Below are positions 9,185 to 17,862 of a DNA stretch of 64,000 bases, piece by piece; within the stretch, counting starts at the first letter, position 1; each line of letters begins with the position of its first letter. Made by a program: the position numbers and the translations under genes. The notes under the pieces are model-generated. The model saw only the letters and a program-made list of their open reading frames with translations, did no database searches and had not been told where the DNA came from. Origin of the DNA: Halomonas huangheensis (GTDB lineage Bacteria; Pseudomonadota; Gammaproteobacteria; Pseudomonadales; Halomonadaceae); the NCBI RefSeq assembly GCF_001431725.1, contig NZ_CP013106.1, forward strand, positions 434,001-498,000, read 5' to 3'.

Positions 9185-9292
9185 TGAAGGGCCATCCGTG
9201 TAAAGGAAATACGTTCTCGATACTAACGGGGCGTGATGACCATTGCACGACACTGGAAGGCGAGCTACCGCCTGATTAGAGAGGGCTACCGA

Positions 9293-10180
9293 TTATATCG
9301 CAAGCCCATTGCGTCGCCGAACTTCCAGCAACAGTGCGCTGTGATCAAGCTCGCCACCGCCTGATTCGACGAAGTCCGAGAAAAGCTGGTCCGTCAGTTT
9401 GAGAAGAGGGAGATCCAGACCAAGCTCTCGGGCGGTATCACAGGCAGCCCGAGTATCCTTCAACTGGTGCTTCGAAGGGCCACCCGGTGTGAAGTTACGT
9501 TCCAGCATACGTTGGCCATGCTGATCGAGGATGCAGGAAGAGGCAAAGCCACCGAGCATGGCTTCACGCACACGAGCCGGGTCGGCACCACCAACTTCGG
9601 CAAGGGTCATGGCTTCTGACACAGCAGCAATGGTCGTCGCCACTGTCAGTTGATTGACCAGCTTGGCCAGAGCTCCTGTACCGGCAGGGCCGATATGCAC
9701 AGAACGCCCCATTGCCGCGAGAATCGGTTTGGCGCGCTCGAAGGCTTGTTCAGTGCCGCCGGCCATAATCGAGAGCGAGCCTTCTATCGCGCCCTTCTCA
9801 CCGCCGGAAACGGGAGCATCCAGCCATTCCAGCCCCATCGAATGGCTGCGCTCGGCCAGATCGATGGCTTCGTTACGACCGATGGAGGACATGATGATCA
9901 GCAAGGTACCGGGAGCCATGGCATAGGCGGCCCCTTGTTCGCCAAACAGAATCTCCTCGCAGACCGGCCCGCTACTCAACATCACGATCACCGCGTCGCG
10001 TCCACGTACGGCATCAGTTGGAGTCGGCATCACGTTGATACCGGCCTCCATCAGTGTTGTGTGGCGAGTGCTGCTGCGATTCCAGGCGGTGACGTTGAAC
10101 CCGCCAGTGACAAGATTACAGGCCATGGGCAGGCCCATGATGCCGGTGCCCAGTACAGCAATAGATGATGTGCTGGTCAT
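9293..10180 (-). CDS. 3-hydroxyisobutyrate dehydrogenase-family reductase
   Basis: This 295-residue NAD(P)-dependent beta-hydroxyacid dehydrogenase has a Rossmann motif GTGIMGLP near the N-terminus. The substrate-binding DAPVSGG is mid-protein, and the catalytic lysine lies in GALAKLVNQL. Relatives act on 3-hydroxyisobutyrate, tartronate semialdehyde or succinate semialdehyde. As the last gene of the guanidino/arginine operon it could handle a semialdehyde produced by that route, for example succinate semialdehyde from GABA, but this is only an inference from position. It is separated from the aldehyde dehydrogenase by a 71-base gap holding a strong hairpin. Confidence 0.8.
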   Translation of the reverse strand: MTSTSSIAVLGTGIMGLPMACNLVTGGFNVTAWNRSSTRHTTLMEAGINVMPTPTDAVRGRDAVIVMLSSGPVCEEILFGEQGAAYAMAPGTLLIIMSSIGRNEAIDLAERSHSMGLEWLDAPVSGGEKGAIEGSLSIMAGGTEQAFERAKPILAAMGRSVHIGPAGTGALAKLVNQLTVATTIAAVSEAMTLAEVGGADPARVREAMLGGFASSCILDQHGQRMLERNFTPGGPSKHQLKDTRAACDTARELGLDLPLLKLTDQLFSDFVESGGGELDHSALLLEVRRRNGLAI

Positions 10181-10198
10181 GATGTCCTCGTGATGTGA

Positions 10199-10232
10199 CT
10201 GGCCGTACGGCAGACCCAAGCCGTGCGGCCAG
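10199..10232 (-). other. Intercistronic hairpin before hydroxyacid dehydrogenase
   Basis: CTGGCCGTACGGC (10199-10211) pairs with GCCGTGCGGCCAG (10220-10232), a 13-bp stem with one G-U pair and an 8-base loop. It lies between the aldehyde dehydrogenase stop and the next start. No uridine tract follows, so mRNA processing or stabilisation, or partial termination, is more likely than a full stop. Confidence 0.55.
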
Positions 10233-10251
10233 TGGATTGGCTATCCTGCCA

Positions 10252-11724
10252 TCAGTCCGCCGGGCCGATGATGTGCTTCACCTCAAGATAGCCGGATAAT
10301 CCCCAGGGGCCGAGTTCGCGGCCGATGCCACTGATACCGAAGCCGCCCCAACTGGCTTCCGGCATCACCAGCTGTTCACTGTTGTACCAGATGCTGCCGG
10401 CGCGAAGTCGGCGTGCCACGCGACGGGCACGCTGTGGGTCGCCGGAGATCACCGTGGCAGCGAGGCCGAAGTCGCTGTCGTTGCCGTGCTGAATGGCTTC
10501 CTGCTCCGACGTGACCGAGCGTGCGCAGAGTACCGGGCCGAAGATTTCCTCACGCCACAGGCGACTGTCGGTGGGCACATCACGGAACAGTGTGGGAGCG
10601 ACGAATTCGCCCTGTGCGGGAAGCTGGCGATGGCTGGCATCGCGCACCGCCGTCAGTCCCTCCTCGCGGGCGATCTCCAGGTAGCGTTCGACACTCTGGC
10701 GCTGGCGCGCGCTGGTCATCGGTCCCATGTCGGTATCATCGGCCAGCGGGTCGCCAAGGCGCAGGGCGTCAATGCGTTGGCTCAGCGCTTCATAGAGCGC
10801 ATCGGCAATCGACGCATCAATGATCAGGCGCGAGGTGGCGGAGCAGATCTGCCCGGAATTGAAGTAGATACCGGCCATTACCCAGTCGGCGGCCTGTTCG
10901 GGATCGGCATCGTCCAGCACCAGGATCGGTGACTTGCCGCCCAACTCCAGGGAAACACCACGCACGCCTTCGGCGGCGGCATGCATCACCCGTTCACCCA
11001 CAGCGTTGCTGCCGGTGAAAGATAACTTATCCACACCCGGGTGTGCCGAGAGCGGTGCACCAATGCCTTCGCCATCACCGTGAACAAGGTTCAGCACGCC
11101 CGCAGGCAACTCGATGGCTTCGGCAATTTCAGCCACGGCATTTTCCGGCAGCGGAGTGACTTCGGAGGGTTTGAAGACGATGGTGCAGCCTGCTGCCAGC
11201 GCTGGCGCGATCTTCCAGGCGCTGGTGACCAGCGGGAAGTTCCAGGGCGTGATCAGAGCGACGACGCCTGCCGGGTCTTCGTAGGTTCTGGCCTCGATCC
11301 CGTCCATGGCGTGTTCGACGAGGCGCCCCTGGCGTTGCTCCAGCGCGCGGGCCTGTTTGGCGTAGTAACGGTAGCAGGCGATGGCATCATCAAGGTCGAT
11401 GGCCGCTTCGGCCAGCGGCTTGCCGTTGTTGGTTGCCGAAGTGGTGATCAGCTCATCGCGACGCTCGCTGAACGCATCGGCAAAGGCGTCCAGCCACTCA
11501 GCGCGGCGCGCGCCGCCCAGTGCCTGCCATTCGGGAAGGGCCTTGCGTGCCGCAGCGACAGCAGCATCAACATCAGCCGCATCACCGGCGGTCAGTTCGG
11601 CAAGCTGGTGTTGGCGATAGGGATCCATCACCGCCAGGCGACGCTGGCCCTGGCTTTCGATCCACTGGTTGTTGATGAACTGCTTCGTCAGTTGGCGCAA
11701 GACAGACTCCTGATAATCAAGCAT
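10252..11724 (-). CDS. NAD-dependent aldehyde dehydrogenase (probable 4-guanidinobutyraldehyde DH)
   Basis: This 490-residue ALDH-superfamily enzyme has the catalytic Cys in NSGQICSATSR and the general-base Glu in SLELGGKSP. Cofactor binding is shown by LITPWNFPL and FTGSNAVGE. It falls in the broad betaine/aminoaldehyde dehydrogenase group. In this operon the expected substrate is 4-guanidinobutyraldehyde from the AruI-like decarboxylase, oxidised to 4-guanidinobutyrate, the substrate of GbuA. The ATG at 11724 has no clear ribosome site. A TTG at 11700, preceded by CAGGAG and a 6-base spacer, gives MRQLTKQFINNQW and may be the real start. Confidence 0.87.
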   Translation of the reverse strand: MLDYQESVLRQLTKQFINNQWIESQGQRRLAVMDPYRQHQLAELTAGDAADVDAAVAAARKALPEWQALGGARRAEWLDAFADAFSERRDELITTSATNNGKPLAEAAIDLDDAIACYRYYAKQARALEQRQGRLVEHAMDGIEARTYEDPAGVVALITPWNFPLVTSAWKIAPALAAGCTIVFKPSEVTPLPENAVAEIAEAIELPAGVLNLVHGDGEGIGAPLSAHPGVDKLSFTGSNAVGERVMHAAAEGVRGVSLELGGKSPILVLDDADPEQAADWVMAGIYFNSGQICSATSRLIIDASIADALYEALSQRIDALRLGDPLADDTDMGPMTSARQRQSVERYLEIAREEGLTAVRDASHRQLPAQGEFVAPTLFRDVPTDSRLWREEIFGPVLCARSVTSEQEAIQHGNDSDFGLAATVISGDPQRARRVARRLRAGSIWYNSEQLVMPEASWGGFGISGIGRELGPWGLSGYLEVKHIIGPAD

Positions 11725-11742
11725 TGAATGGGTGAAAATGGG

Positions 11743-12486
11743 TCAGCGCTGGTGAGTTTCCAGCCAGGTATCAATCAATTGATGGCAGTGCTGACCCGAA
11801 AAGCTGGGAAAGTGGCCGCCATGTACGGTGCGTATCGGCAGACGGCGCAGCCGTCGCAGGCTATTGGCGTAGTCGTCGAGGTTGCTGTGCCAGAGATCCT
11901 CGATCAACTCGCCATCGTAGATGATGTCGCCGGAGATCAGAGTCGCGGTTGCCGCTTCCCAGAGGGCGATACCGCCTGGTGAATGTCCGGGGGTATGAAT
12001 CACTTCGAGTTGACGATTGCCAAGGTCGATGACATCACCGTCCTCGAGCAGGGCGATTTTCGGCGGGGTGGTGATGCGATAGCCGCTGTGTGAATACGGG
12101 GGCGGTGGTAGAGCATCGAACATCTGGTCATTGACGAAAGCATCGGCCAGTGTGCGCCTGTTGTCGGGACTGGCAAGGATATCGGCTTCTGCAGAATGCA
12201 CGTGGCAGCAATCGAACTCGTGGGCGGCCCCGATATGATCGAAATGGGTATGGCTGGCGACGGCAACAATGTCGTGGCCGGATAGTTCGGCAACGCTCTC
12301 GCGGAGTGGCACCGCGCCGAGCCCGAAGTCGACCACCAGGTCACGGTCCTGACCGCGCAGGTGCCAGATGTTACAGCGGTAGAAGGGTTTTATCGCGGGT
12401 TCGTCGATCAGCGTGATGTCGTCTGCCAACCGCTGAGTGCGATACCACTGCGTTGCAGCACCCCGTGAAAGTGTGAAGTAGCTCAT
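11743..12486 (-). CDS. Metallo-beta-lactamase-fold hydrolase
   Basis: The 247-residue protein has the binuclear-metal motif SHTHFDH (HxHxDH). It also has downstream ligands in HTPGHSPGG, the Asp in ISGDIIYDG and a final His in VHGGHF. This is the glyoxalase-II-like layout. The ATG overlaps the stop of the upstream amidohydrolase gene (ATGA), so they are co-translated. The substrate is unknown; its place in the operon suggests hydrolysis of a lactone, lactam or thioester intermediate, or detoxification. No signal peptide is seen. Confidence 0.82.
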   Translation of the reverse strand: MSYFTLSRGAATQWYRTQRLADDITLIDEPAIKPFYRCNIWHLRGQDRDLVVDFGLGAVPLRESVAELSGHDIVAVASHTHFDHIGAAHEFDCCHVHSAEADILASPDNRRTLADAFVNDQMFDALPPPPYSHSGYRITTPPKIALLEDGDVIDLGNRQLEVIHTPGHSPGGIALWEAATATLISGDIIYDGELIEDLWHSNLDDYANSLRRLRRLPIRTVHGGHFPSFSGQHCHQLIDTWLETHQR

Positions 12487-13265
12487 TTGACTGGCTCTTC
12501 GATGGCGCGCAGGTCCTTGAGATAATTCTGATGTACCCGGCTCTCGTCGAGGCGGTCGAGATCCAGGTCGACAATCAAGACTCCGGGGTCGACGCCCAGA
12601 AGGCCGAGTACTTCACCGTCCGGGCCCGCCACCAGACTGTTACCGCAATAGTGCAGTTGGTCCTCTATGCCTGCGCGATTGATGCAGGCCACAAAGCATT
12701 GGTTGTCCATGGCACGAGCACGGATCTGCAATTGCTGGCGCTCGGCATTGGGTACCATGTTGGCCGTCGGTGACAGGATCACCTCGGCGCCACGCTGGGC
12801 CAGTGCTCTGGCGATCTCGGGAAACTCGTTGTCGTAACAGATCATCAGACCGAGTCGGCCCAGGCGTGTTTCGACCACACACAGCTCATCGCCGGCGCTG
12901 AAGTGCTGATGTTCACGATCCCACAATTGGCGCTTGTGGTAGGTGGCGATACGCTGCCCGTGGTCGTCGAACAACACAGCACTATTGGTCAGGCGTCCAT
13001 CGCCTTGACGCTCGGCCAACCCAACCAGCAGATGCAGGCCGAATTCTGCAGCCAGTCGACCAAGCTGTTCGGAGAGAGGACCACCAACGGGATCACTGAG
13101 TGTCTCGAGCTGTTCGAAGACGTTGTAACCCGTCAATGCCAGTTCGGGCAGAGCGACAAGATCGGCGCCTGCGAGGACGGCCTGGTGGCAGAGTGCTTCC
13201 AACGCTGCGAGGTTGTCGCGAGCCTCACCACGAACAGGATCAGTTTGAGCAATAACCAGGCGCAT
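12483..13265 (-). CDS. Nitrilase-superfamily amidohydrolase
   Basis: The 260-residue carbon-nitrogen hydrolase carries the catalytic triad. The Glu is in LVALPELALTGYN, the Lys in YHKRQLWD and the Cys in GLMICYDNEFPE. The start at 13265 has a good GAGGAG site. A long upstream frame through the permease gene is a shadow. Family members hydrolyse omega-amides, carbamoyl amines or aliphatic amides. Given the operon, a plausible substrate is 4-guanidinobutyramide (product of arginine oxidase or monooxygenase routes), giving 4-guanidinobutyrate. That would be a second entry to GbuA, but it is inference only. Confidence 0.83.
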   Translation of the reverse strand: MRLVIAQTDPVRGEARDNLAALEALCHQAVLAGADLVALPELALTGYNVFEQLETLSDPVGGPLSEQLGRLAAEFGLHLLVGLAERQGDGRLTNSAVLFDDHGQRIATYHKRQLWDREHQHFSAGDELCVVETRLGRLGLMICYDNEFPEIARALAQRGAEVILSPTANMVPNAERQQLQIRARAMDNQCFVACINRAGIEDQLHYCGNSLVAGPDGEVLGLLGVDPGVLIVDLDLDRLDESRVHQNYLKDLRAIEEPVK

Positions 13266-13275
13266 GTTGGACTCC

Positions 13276-14601
13276 TCAGGTCTGAGAAACAGGGGTGCGA
13301 GCTTGCGGCACAAGACGGGTGCCCAGCCAATAGATGCCACCTGTGACCACGAATACCGGCAGTGAAGCACCGAAGGATAGTGGTGCCACCAGCGTCCAGT
13401 AGGCGGCCAGGCCGGCACCCAGCACATAAGCTGTGAGTGCGATGCTGGCCGTAGGACGACCCAACTGGTGGCGGGCATTCAGCAACTGAGCACTGTAACC
13501 CTCACGGCCCACCAGGTAATAGTCGACAATCATCACTGAGAACGCCGGGATGAACAGCGCGCCGATCAGCAGCAGGAAATTCTGGAACTGGTCGAGGATT
13601 CCCGGAATCAAGGCACCGAATACCGTAACCACACCAATCACCAGGGCTGGCTTCCAGAAGGCCATGCCCGGCGATACGTTCATGCATGACAGCGTGGCAC
13701 TGTAGACCGCCATGACATTGGTCGTCATCACCGAGAAGAAGATCACCAGAGCTGCAGGCAGACCGAAGCCAAACCCGGACAGCAGTCGTGTTGGGTCATA
13801 GGTCTGTTGCATGCCGTTGAGCACGGATATCCCGGATACGGCAGCACCCAGACCCATGGCGATCATGGCCGCCAGCACATAGCCGCTGTAGGTGCCCCAG
13901 ATGGCAATGGCGCCACTGCGACAGTTGCGGTTGTAGTCGGCAGAGGAGGAAATCCACGAGAAGGCGGTGGCGATGACGATATCAAAGGCGATGCCGAGGG
14001 TAATGCCATTGTGCGACTCCACCGGCATCTCCAGCAGTGCCGATACATCGTAGTGTTTGTTGAGTTGGTACAGCACCAGCGCGGCGAGTCCCACCATGGC
14101 AAGTGCTGCCCAGCGTTCGACTCGCTCGATGCCGAGGTGACCACGCAGCACGATCAGCACCACTACGGTTTCGCAGAGAATGGTCATCAGTGGAAGGTTG
14201 GAATACCCGGTCGTCGCCTCGATGGCATAGTTGAGGCTCATGCCTGCCAACAGGGCTTGAATCCAACTCCAGGCAATCAGTACCGCCATGTTGACCAGCG
14301 AGATCAACTTGCTGCCGAGAGGACCATAGGCGCGACGAGTCAGTGCCATGGATGGCAGCCCGGTACGTTGCCCCATCAAGCCGACCAGCAACAGCGGAAT
14401 GGCACCGATCAATGAGCCGATCAACACCGCGGACATGGCAGTGGTAAAGGCCAGGTCCGGTACCAGTAGCATGCCGGTGAGAATAGTGGTGACGACCACA
14501 TTGGCACCGAGCCATAGCGTGACAGTACCGAAAGCCCCGAGGCTGCGGTGCTGGTGTTCGTCGAGTGTGTCCTGTCCGAGTAGTCGCTTGAATGCGCTCA
14601 T
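13276..14601 (-). CDS. NCS1-family permease (CodB-like)
   Basis: The 441-residue inner-membrane transporter has 12 predicted helices and the cytosine/purine/hydantoin permease pattern, including FGTVTLWLGANVVVTT near the N-terminus and SWISSSADYNRNCRSG in mid-protein. NCS1 proteins import nucleobases and related nitrogen-rich compounds with a cation. In this operon a guanidino compound, amide or ureide substrate is likelier than cytosine. Only 10 bases separate it from the amidohydrolase gene downstream. Confidence 0.85.
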   Translation of the reverse strand: MSAFKRLLGQDTLDEHQHRSLGAFGTVTLWLGANVVVTTILTGMLLVPDLAFTTAMSAVLIGSLIGAIPLLLVGLMGQRTGLPSMALTRRAYGPLGSKLISLVNMAVLIAWSWIQALLAGMSLNYAIEATTGYSNLPLMTILCETVVVLIVLRGHLGIERVERWAALAMVGLAALVLYQLNKHYDVSALLEMPVESHNGITLGIAFDIVIATAFSWISSSADYNRNCRSGAIAIWGTYSGYVLAAMIAMGLGAAVSGISVLNGMQQTYDPTRLLSGFGFGLPAALVIFFSVMTTNVMAVYSATLSCMNVSPGMAFWKPALVIGVVTVFGALIPGILDQFQNFLLLIGALFIPAFSVMIVDYYLVGREGYSAQLLNARHQLGRPTASIALTAYVLGAGLAAYWTLVAPLSFGASLPVFVVTGGIYWLGTRLVPQARTPVSQT

Positions 14602-14705
14602 CGAGAGTGTCCGTCTATTTGTTATTGGAAGTTGAGGGTTGAAGAAACCTGAGACCGCCGATGTTGAAAGTGGGTCGTTATGTGCGTCAGGCAAGCAGAG
14701 GCAAG

Positions 14706-14732
14706 ACTCCGGCACCCGACAGGTGCCGGAGT
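14706..14732 (-). other. Intercistronic hairpin after aruI-like gene
   Basis: ACTCCGGCACC (14706-14716), a 5-base loop CGACA and GGTGCCGGAGT (14722-14732) form a perfect 11-bp stem starting 8 bases after the decarboxylase stop. It has no U-tract. It is terminator-like in strength but lies inside a same-strand operon. Confidence 0.6.
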
Positions 14733-14740
14733 GGATGAGA

Positions 14741-16351
14741 TCAGGCTACGGCCGCCTGCCAGGCGGCGGCGTCGACCTCAATCAGCATCGGGCCGTCGCT
14801 GGGACGATTATCCAGCGCACGCTGGAGCCCAGCGGGGTCGCCGACTCGGGTTGCTGCACACCCGAAACCCGCGGCCAGCATCTGGAAGTCGGGTGGCTGG
14901 ATATCGACGCCGAGGCGAGTGACGCCAGCGTTGTCCATGAAGCGGCGAATTTCCTCGTAGCCTTGGTTGTGCCACAGCAGAATCACCAGCGGCAGACGTT
15001 CTTCCACCGCACAGGCCAGCTCGGTGAGGGTGAACATCACGCCACCATCACCGACCAGTGCGACCACTGGTAGGTCAGGGCGGCCAAGACAGGCGCCCAT
15101 GGCGGCGGGCAGGCCGTAGCCGAGGGTGCCGTAGCCCGATGCTGAGTTGAAGTAACGGCGTGGCTCAGGGCGAGTCACCAGGTGATTACCGGCATAGACG
15201 GTGGCGCAGGAATCGCCGACCAGAACTGCGTCGGGAAGTGCCTTGTTCAGCGTTGCAAACAACGGCACGTAAGTGGCGAAGGCAGGGTCATTGGCCAGGT
15301 TCAGTGCGTCCAGAGCCGCGCGGGTACGCTCGGCACCCTGGCGTGCATGGCGCTGCTTGCCCAGACGTTCGGCCAGAGCCAACAGCGCCAATCCTGCATC
15401 GGCGACCATCGCCAGGTCGGCGCAATGGTTGCGAACCAGCTGTTCGGCATCAAGGTCGACACGAATCAGACGACCGCCAATCTCGAAACCATCATCGAAT
15501 ACCACGTCATAATCGGTTTCGCCGATCTCGGTACCGATCGCCAATACCACATCGGCGTCGCGTGCCATGTCGCGTACCGGCGGGAAGGAGGCGTTGGGGC
15601 CAAGGTCGAGCGGGTGCTCACTTCCCAACACCCCTTTGGCGTTAACCGTGACGACGGTCGGCGCATCCAGGGCCTCGACCAACTGGCGTGCCGCTTCGGG
15701 GGCCGCAGCACAACCACCGCCCAGCAATACCAGCGGACGCTCGGCTCCATTCAGCCACTGACAGGCCTGGTTCAGGCTGGCGCTGTCCGGGGCCGGTCGC
15801 GCCAGTTGCGGACGCTGCCAGCTACGCGGTGCCTTGACCGGCGCATTGAACAGGTCGATGGGGATTTCGATATGCACCGGACCCGGGCGCGCACCATCGA
15901 AGATGGCGAAGGCGCGAGCCATTACTTCGGGCAGGCGGTCGGCATCCAGCAGCGTATGACTGAAACGGCTGACGCCGGCCATCATCTGCTGCTGGCTGGG
16001 AAGCTCGTGTAGACGGCCCTGGCCAAGTCCAAGGGTATCCCGGCGATTGACGCTGGAGATCACCAGCATCGGTATGGAGTCAGCCAGTGCCTGGCCCATG
16101 GCGGTAGCGATATTGGTCATGCCGGGGCCGGTGATGATGAAGCACACACCGGGCTTGCCTGTGGTACGTGCATAACCATCGGCCATGAAGCCGGCACCCT
16201 GTTCGTGGCGCGGGGTGACATGGCGCATGTTGGCTTCGCCACCTTCGAGCACACGATACAGTTCGACGGTGTGAACACCGGGAATTCCGAACACGGTATC
16301 CACTCCATAGGTGTCGCGAAGCAGACGAATAAGCAGTTCAGCACAGGTCAT
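14741..16351 (-). CDS. aruI: AruI-like TPP-dependent 2-ketoarginine decarboxylase
   Basis: This 536-residue thiamine-diphosphate enzyme resembles acetolactate synthase in fold. The TPP-activating glutamate is in RHEQGAGFMADGYAR, and the diphosphate-binding VGDGG...NQGY motif is near the C-terminus. Its N-terminus (TCAELLIRLLRDTYGVDTVFGIPGVHTVELYR) closely follows, from memory, 5-guanidino-2-oxopentanoate decarboxylase AruI of the arginine transaminase pathway. It would make 4-guanidinobutyraldehyde plus CO2. It sits between gbuA/yjiH and the permease, and the aldehyde dehydrogenase needed next is in the same operon. The 2-ketoarginine-forming transaminase (AruH) is not in the window. An anabolic acetolactate synthase is unlikely because no ilvN-like small subunit is present. 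Confidence 0.78.
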   Translation of the reverse strand: MTCAELLIRLLRDTYGVDTVFGIPGVHTVELYRVLEGGEANMRHVTPRHEQGAGFMADGYARTTGKPGVCFIITGPGMTNIATAMGQALADSIPMLVISSVNRRDTLGLGQGRLHELPSQQQMMAGVSRFSHTLLDADRLPEVMARAFAIFDGARPGPVHIEIPIDLFNAPVKAPRSWQRPQLARPAPDSASLNQACQWLNGAERPLVLLGGGCAAAPEAARQLVEALDAPTVVTVNAKGVLGSEHPLDLGPNASFPPVRDMARDADVVLAIGTEIGETDYDVVFDDGFEIGGRLIRVDLDAEQLVRNHCADLAMVADAGLALLALAERLGKQRHARQGAERTRAALDALNLANDPAFATYVPLFATLNKALPDAVLVGDSCATVYAGNHLVTRPEPRRYFNSASGYGTLGYGLPAAMGACLGRPDLPVVALVGDGGVMFTLTELACAVEERLPLVILLWHNQGYEEIRRFMDNAGVTRLGVDIQPPDFQMLAAGFGCAATRVGDPAGLQRALDNRPSDGPMLIEVDAAAWQAAVA

Positions 16352-16376
16352 GAGTGGTTTCCTTGGTATTCGGAGG

Positions 16377-16417
16377 GGCTGGTGTGTTACGAAGGCGCGG
16401 CCTTCAGCCCACCAGCC
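16377..16417 (-). other. Intercistronic hairpin overlapping yjiH-type stop
   Basis: The outer arms GGCTGGTG (16377-16384) and CACCAGCC (16410-16417) enclose GAAGGC-gcg-GCCTTC (16391-16405). The structure covers the stop codon of the YjiH-type gene and reaches into the gap before the decarboxylase gene. Confidence 0.5.
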
Positions 16418-17789
16418 AGTGAGCCATGACAACAATGATTGGCAACGTGATGGCGGTGCGTAGAATGAAAATGACCACCAACTCCCAGAACTTGAGTGGG
16501 ATTTTTGATTTGAGCAGCAGTGCGCCGATTTCCGACATGTAGATCAGTTGTGTCAGCGACAGGCAGGAAATCACGAAGCGAGTCAGCTCACTGTCGATGT
16601 CCTTGGCCAGTACCGCTGGCAGGAACATATCGGCGAAACCTACAAGAGTGGCAGGCGCAGCCTTGGCGGCTTCCGGAATGCCCATCCATTCCAGTACCGG
16701 CACCATCGGCATCGACAGCCAATCGAAGACCGGAGTGTACTCGACCAGCATCAGCGCCACGGTGCCAATCGCAATCACGATCGGCAGCAGGCCGAAGAAG
16801 ATGTCGGCGACGTTGAACAGTGCGCTGCGAATCAGCCTGGCCGGTCCCGGAGCCGTCTGAGCACGTGCCACGGCCATGCCAAGGCTGTAACGCAGGAGGT
16901 TCTGCTGACTGGTGTTTTCCTCTCGAATCTGGCAACCCACCGGTTCGTAGTAAGTATTGGACTTGCGTGACAACGGCGGTATGCGTGGCACGATAACGGC
17001 AGCGACCAGGCCCGCCACAACTACGGTCAGATAGAAAGGCACAAACAGGTGGTTGATCTGGGTGAAGCTGGTCACCAGCAACGCGAAGGCAATCGATACG
17101 ATGGAGAAGTTGGTAGCAATGGCTGAGGCTTCACGCTTGTTGTAGAAGCCCTGTTCATATTGCTGGGTGGTGATCAGCACCCCCACGGTACCGGAACCCA
17201 TCCAGGAGGCAGTGGCGTCGATGGCGCTGCGCCCCGGCAGGCCGAAGATCATGCGGAACGGGGTACGGACCAGGCTGCCGATGAATTCCATGAAGCCGAA
17301 GTCGACAAGAAACGGCAGCAGAATGGCGGCAAAGAAGAAGAAGGTCAGCAGCACCGGTGCGAGGTCATTGAGCATGACACCGCCGGTGTAGGCTGAACTG
17401 ATCATTTCCGGCCCCATCTGGAAGTAGGTCAGAGTGGCGAAGATGGCGCCCAGCACACGAGTCACCAGCCACAGCGGAGAGACCTTGAACAGTTCCTGAA
17501 CGGCCTTTTGCTGTGCCCAGCCCGGGCTGGTCAGTGATACCAGCAGGCTGATGACGGCGGACAGGCATAGGACGATAACGGCAATCGCCGGAAGGGCAGT
17601 GCCAAGGGTAGTCTGGAGCCAGTCAGCGGCCATGCCCATGCCGATATTGACCGACTCACCAGTGGAAAAGGGAACCAGGAACAGCAGGATCCCGATCACG
17701 GACGGGACAGCGAACTTGAGTATCCCGGCCAGGCTGATAGGTACTGTGTCACTGGCAAGCGTGTCTGCGGAGTGCAATTGGGAAGACAT
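16404..17789 (-). CDS. YjiH-family membrane protein (nucleoside-recognition/Gate domains)
   Basis: This 461-residue inner-membrane protein has roughly 10-11 hydrophobic segments. It contains two copies of the Gate/nucleoside-recognition type fold, seen as ATASWMGSGTVGVLITTQQYEQGFY and later VGFADMFLPAVLAKDIDSELTRFVISCLSLTQLIYMSEIG. This is characteristic of YjiH proteins, whose transport role is not well established. Placed immediately after gbuA, it probably moves a guanidino compound, urea or GABA, but I cannot tell the direction. The start at 17789 is preferred; an ATG two codons upstream (17795) is equally possible. Confidence 0.78.
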   Translation of the reverse strand: MSSQLHSADTLASDTVPISLAGILKFAVPSVIGILLFLVPFSTGESVNIGMGMAADWLQTTLGTALPAIAVIVLCLSAVISLLVSLTSPGWAQQKAVQELFKVSPLWLVTRVLGAIFATLTYFQMGPEMISSAYTGGVMLNDLAPVLLTFFFFAAILLPFLVDFGFMEFIGSLVRTPFRMIFGLPGRSAIDATASWMGSGTVGVLITTQQYEQGFYNKREASAIATNFSIVSIAFALLVTSFTQINHLFVPFYLTVVVAGLVAAVIVPRIPPLSRKSNTYYEPVGCQIREENTSQQNLLRYSLGMAVARAQTAPGPARLIRSALFNVADIFFGLLPIVIAIGTVALMLVEYTPVFDWLSMPMVPVLEWMGIPEAAKAAPATLVGFADMFLPAVLAKDIDSELTRFVISCLSLTQLIYMSEIGALLLKSKIPLKFWELVVIFILRTAITLPIIVVMAHWLVG

Positions 17790-17820
17790 AAGCATCACTC
17801 GTTGGTCTTGTAATGTTGAT

Positions 17821-17839
17821 GCGCCGCACGCGGCGGCGC
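17821..17839 (-). other. Intercistronic hairpin after gbuA
   Basis: GCGCCGC-acgcg-GCGGCGC is a perfect 7-bp GC-only stem in the 73-base gap between gbuA and the yjiH-type gene. No U-tract follows. It is one of four such hairpins at gene junctions of this operon. Confidence 0.5.
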
Positions 17840-17862
17840 TCGTCAGTTGCGTTATCGAGCGA

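Noticed and set aside
14741..16351. Anabolic acetolactate synthase (ilvB)
   Set aside because: There is no small regulatory subunit or ilv neighbour, and the sequence start and the gbuA/ALDH context fit 2-ketoarginine decarboxylase better.
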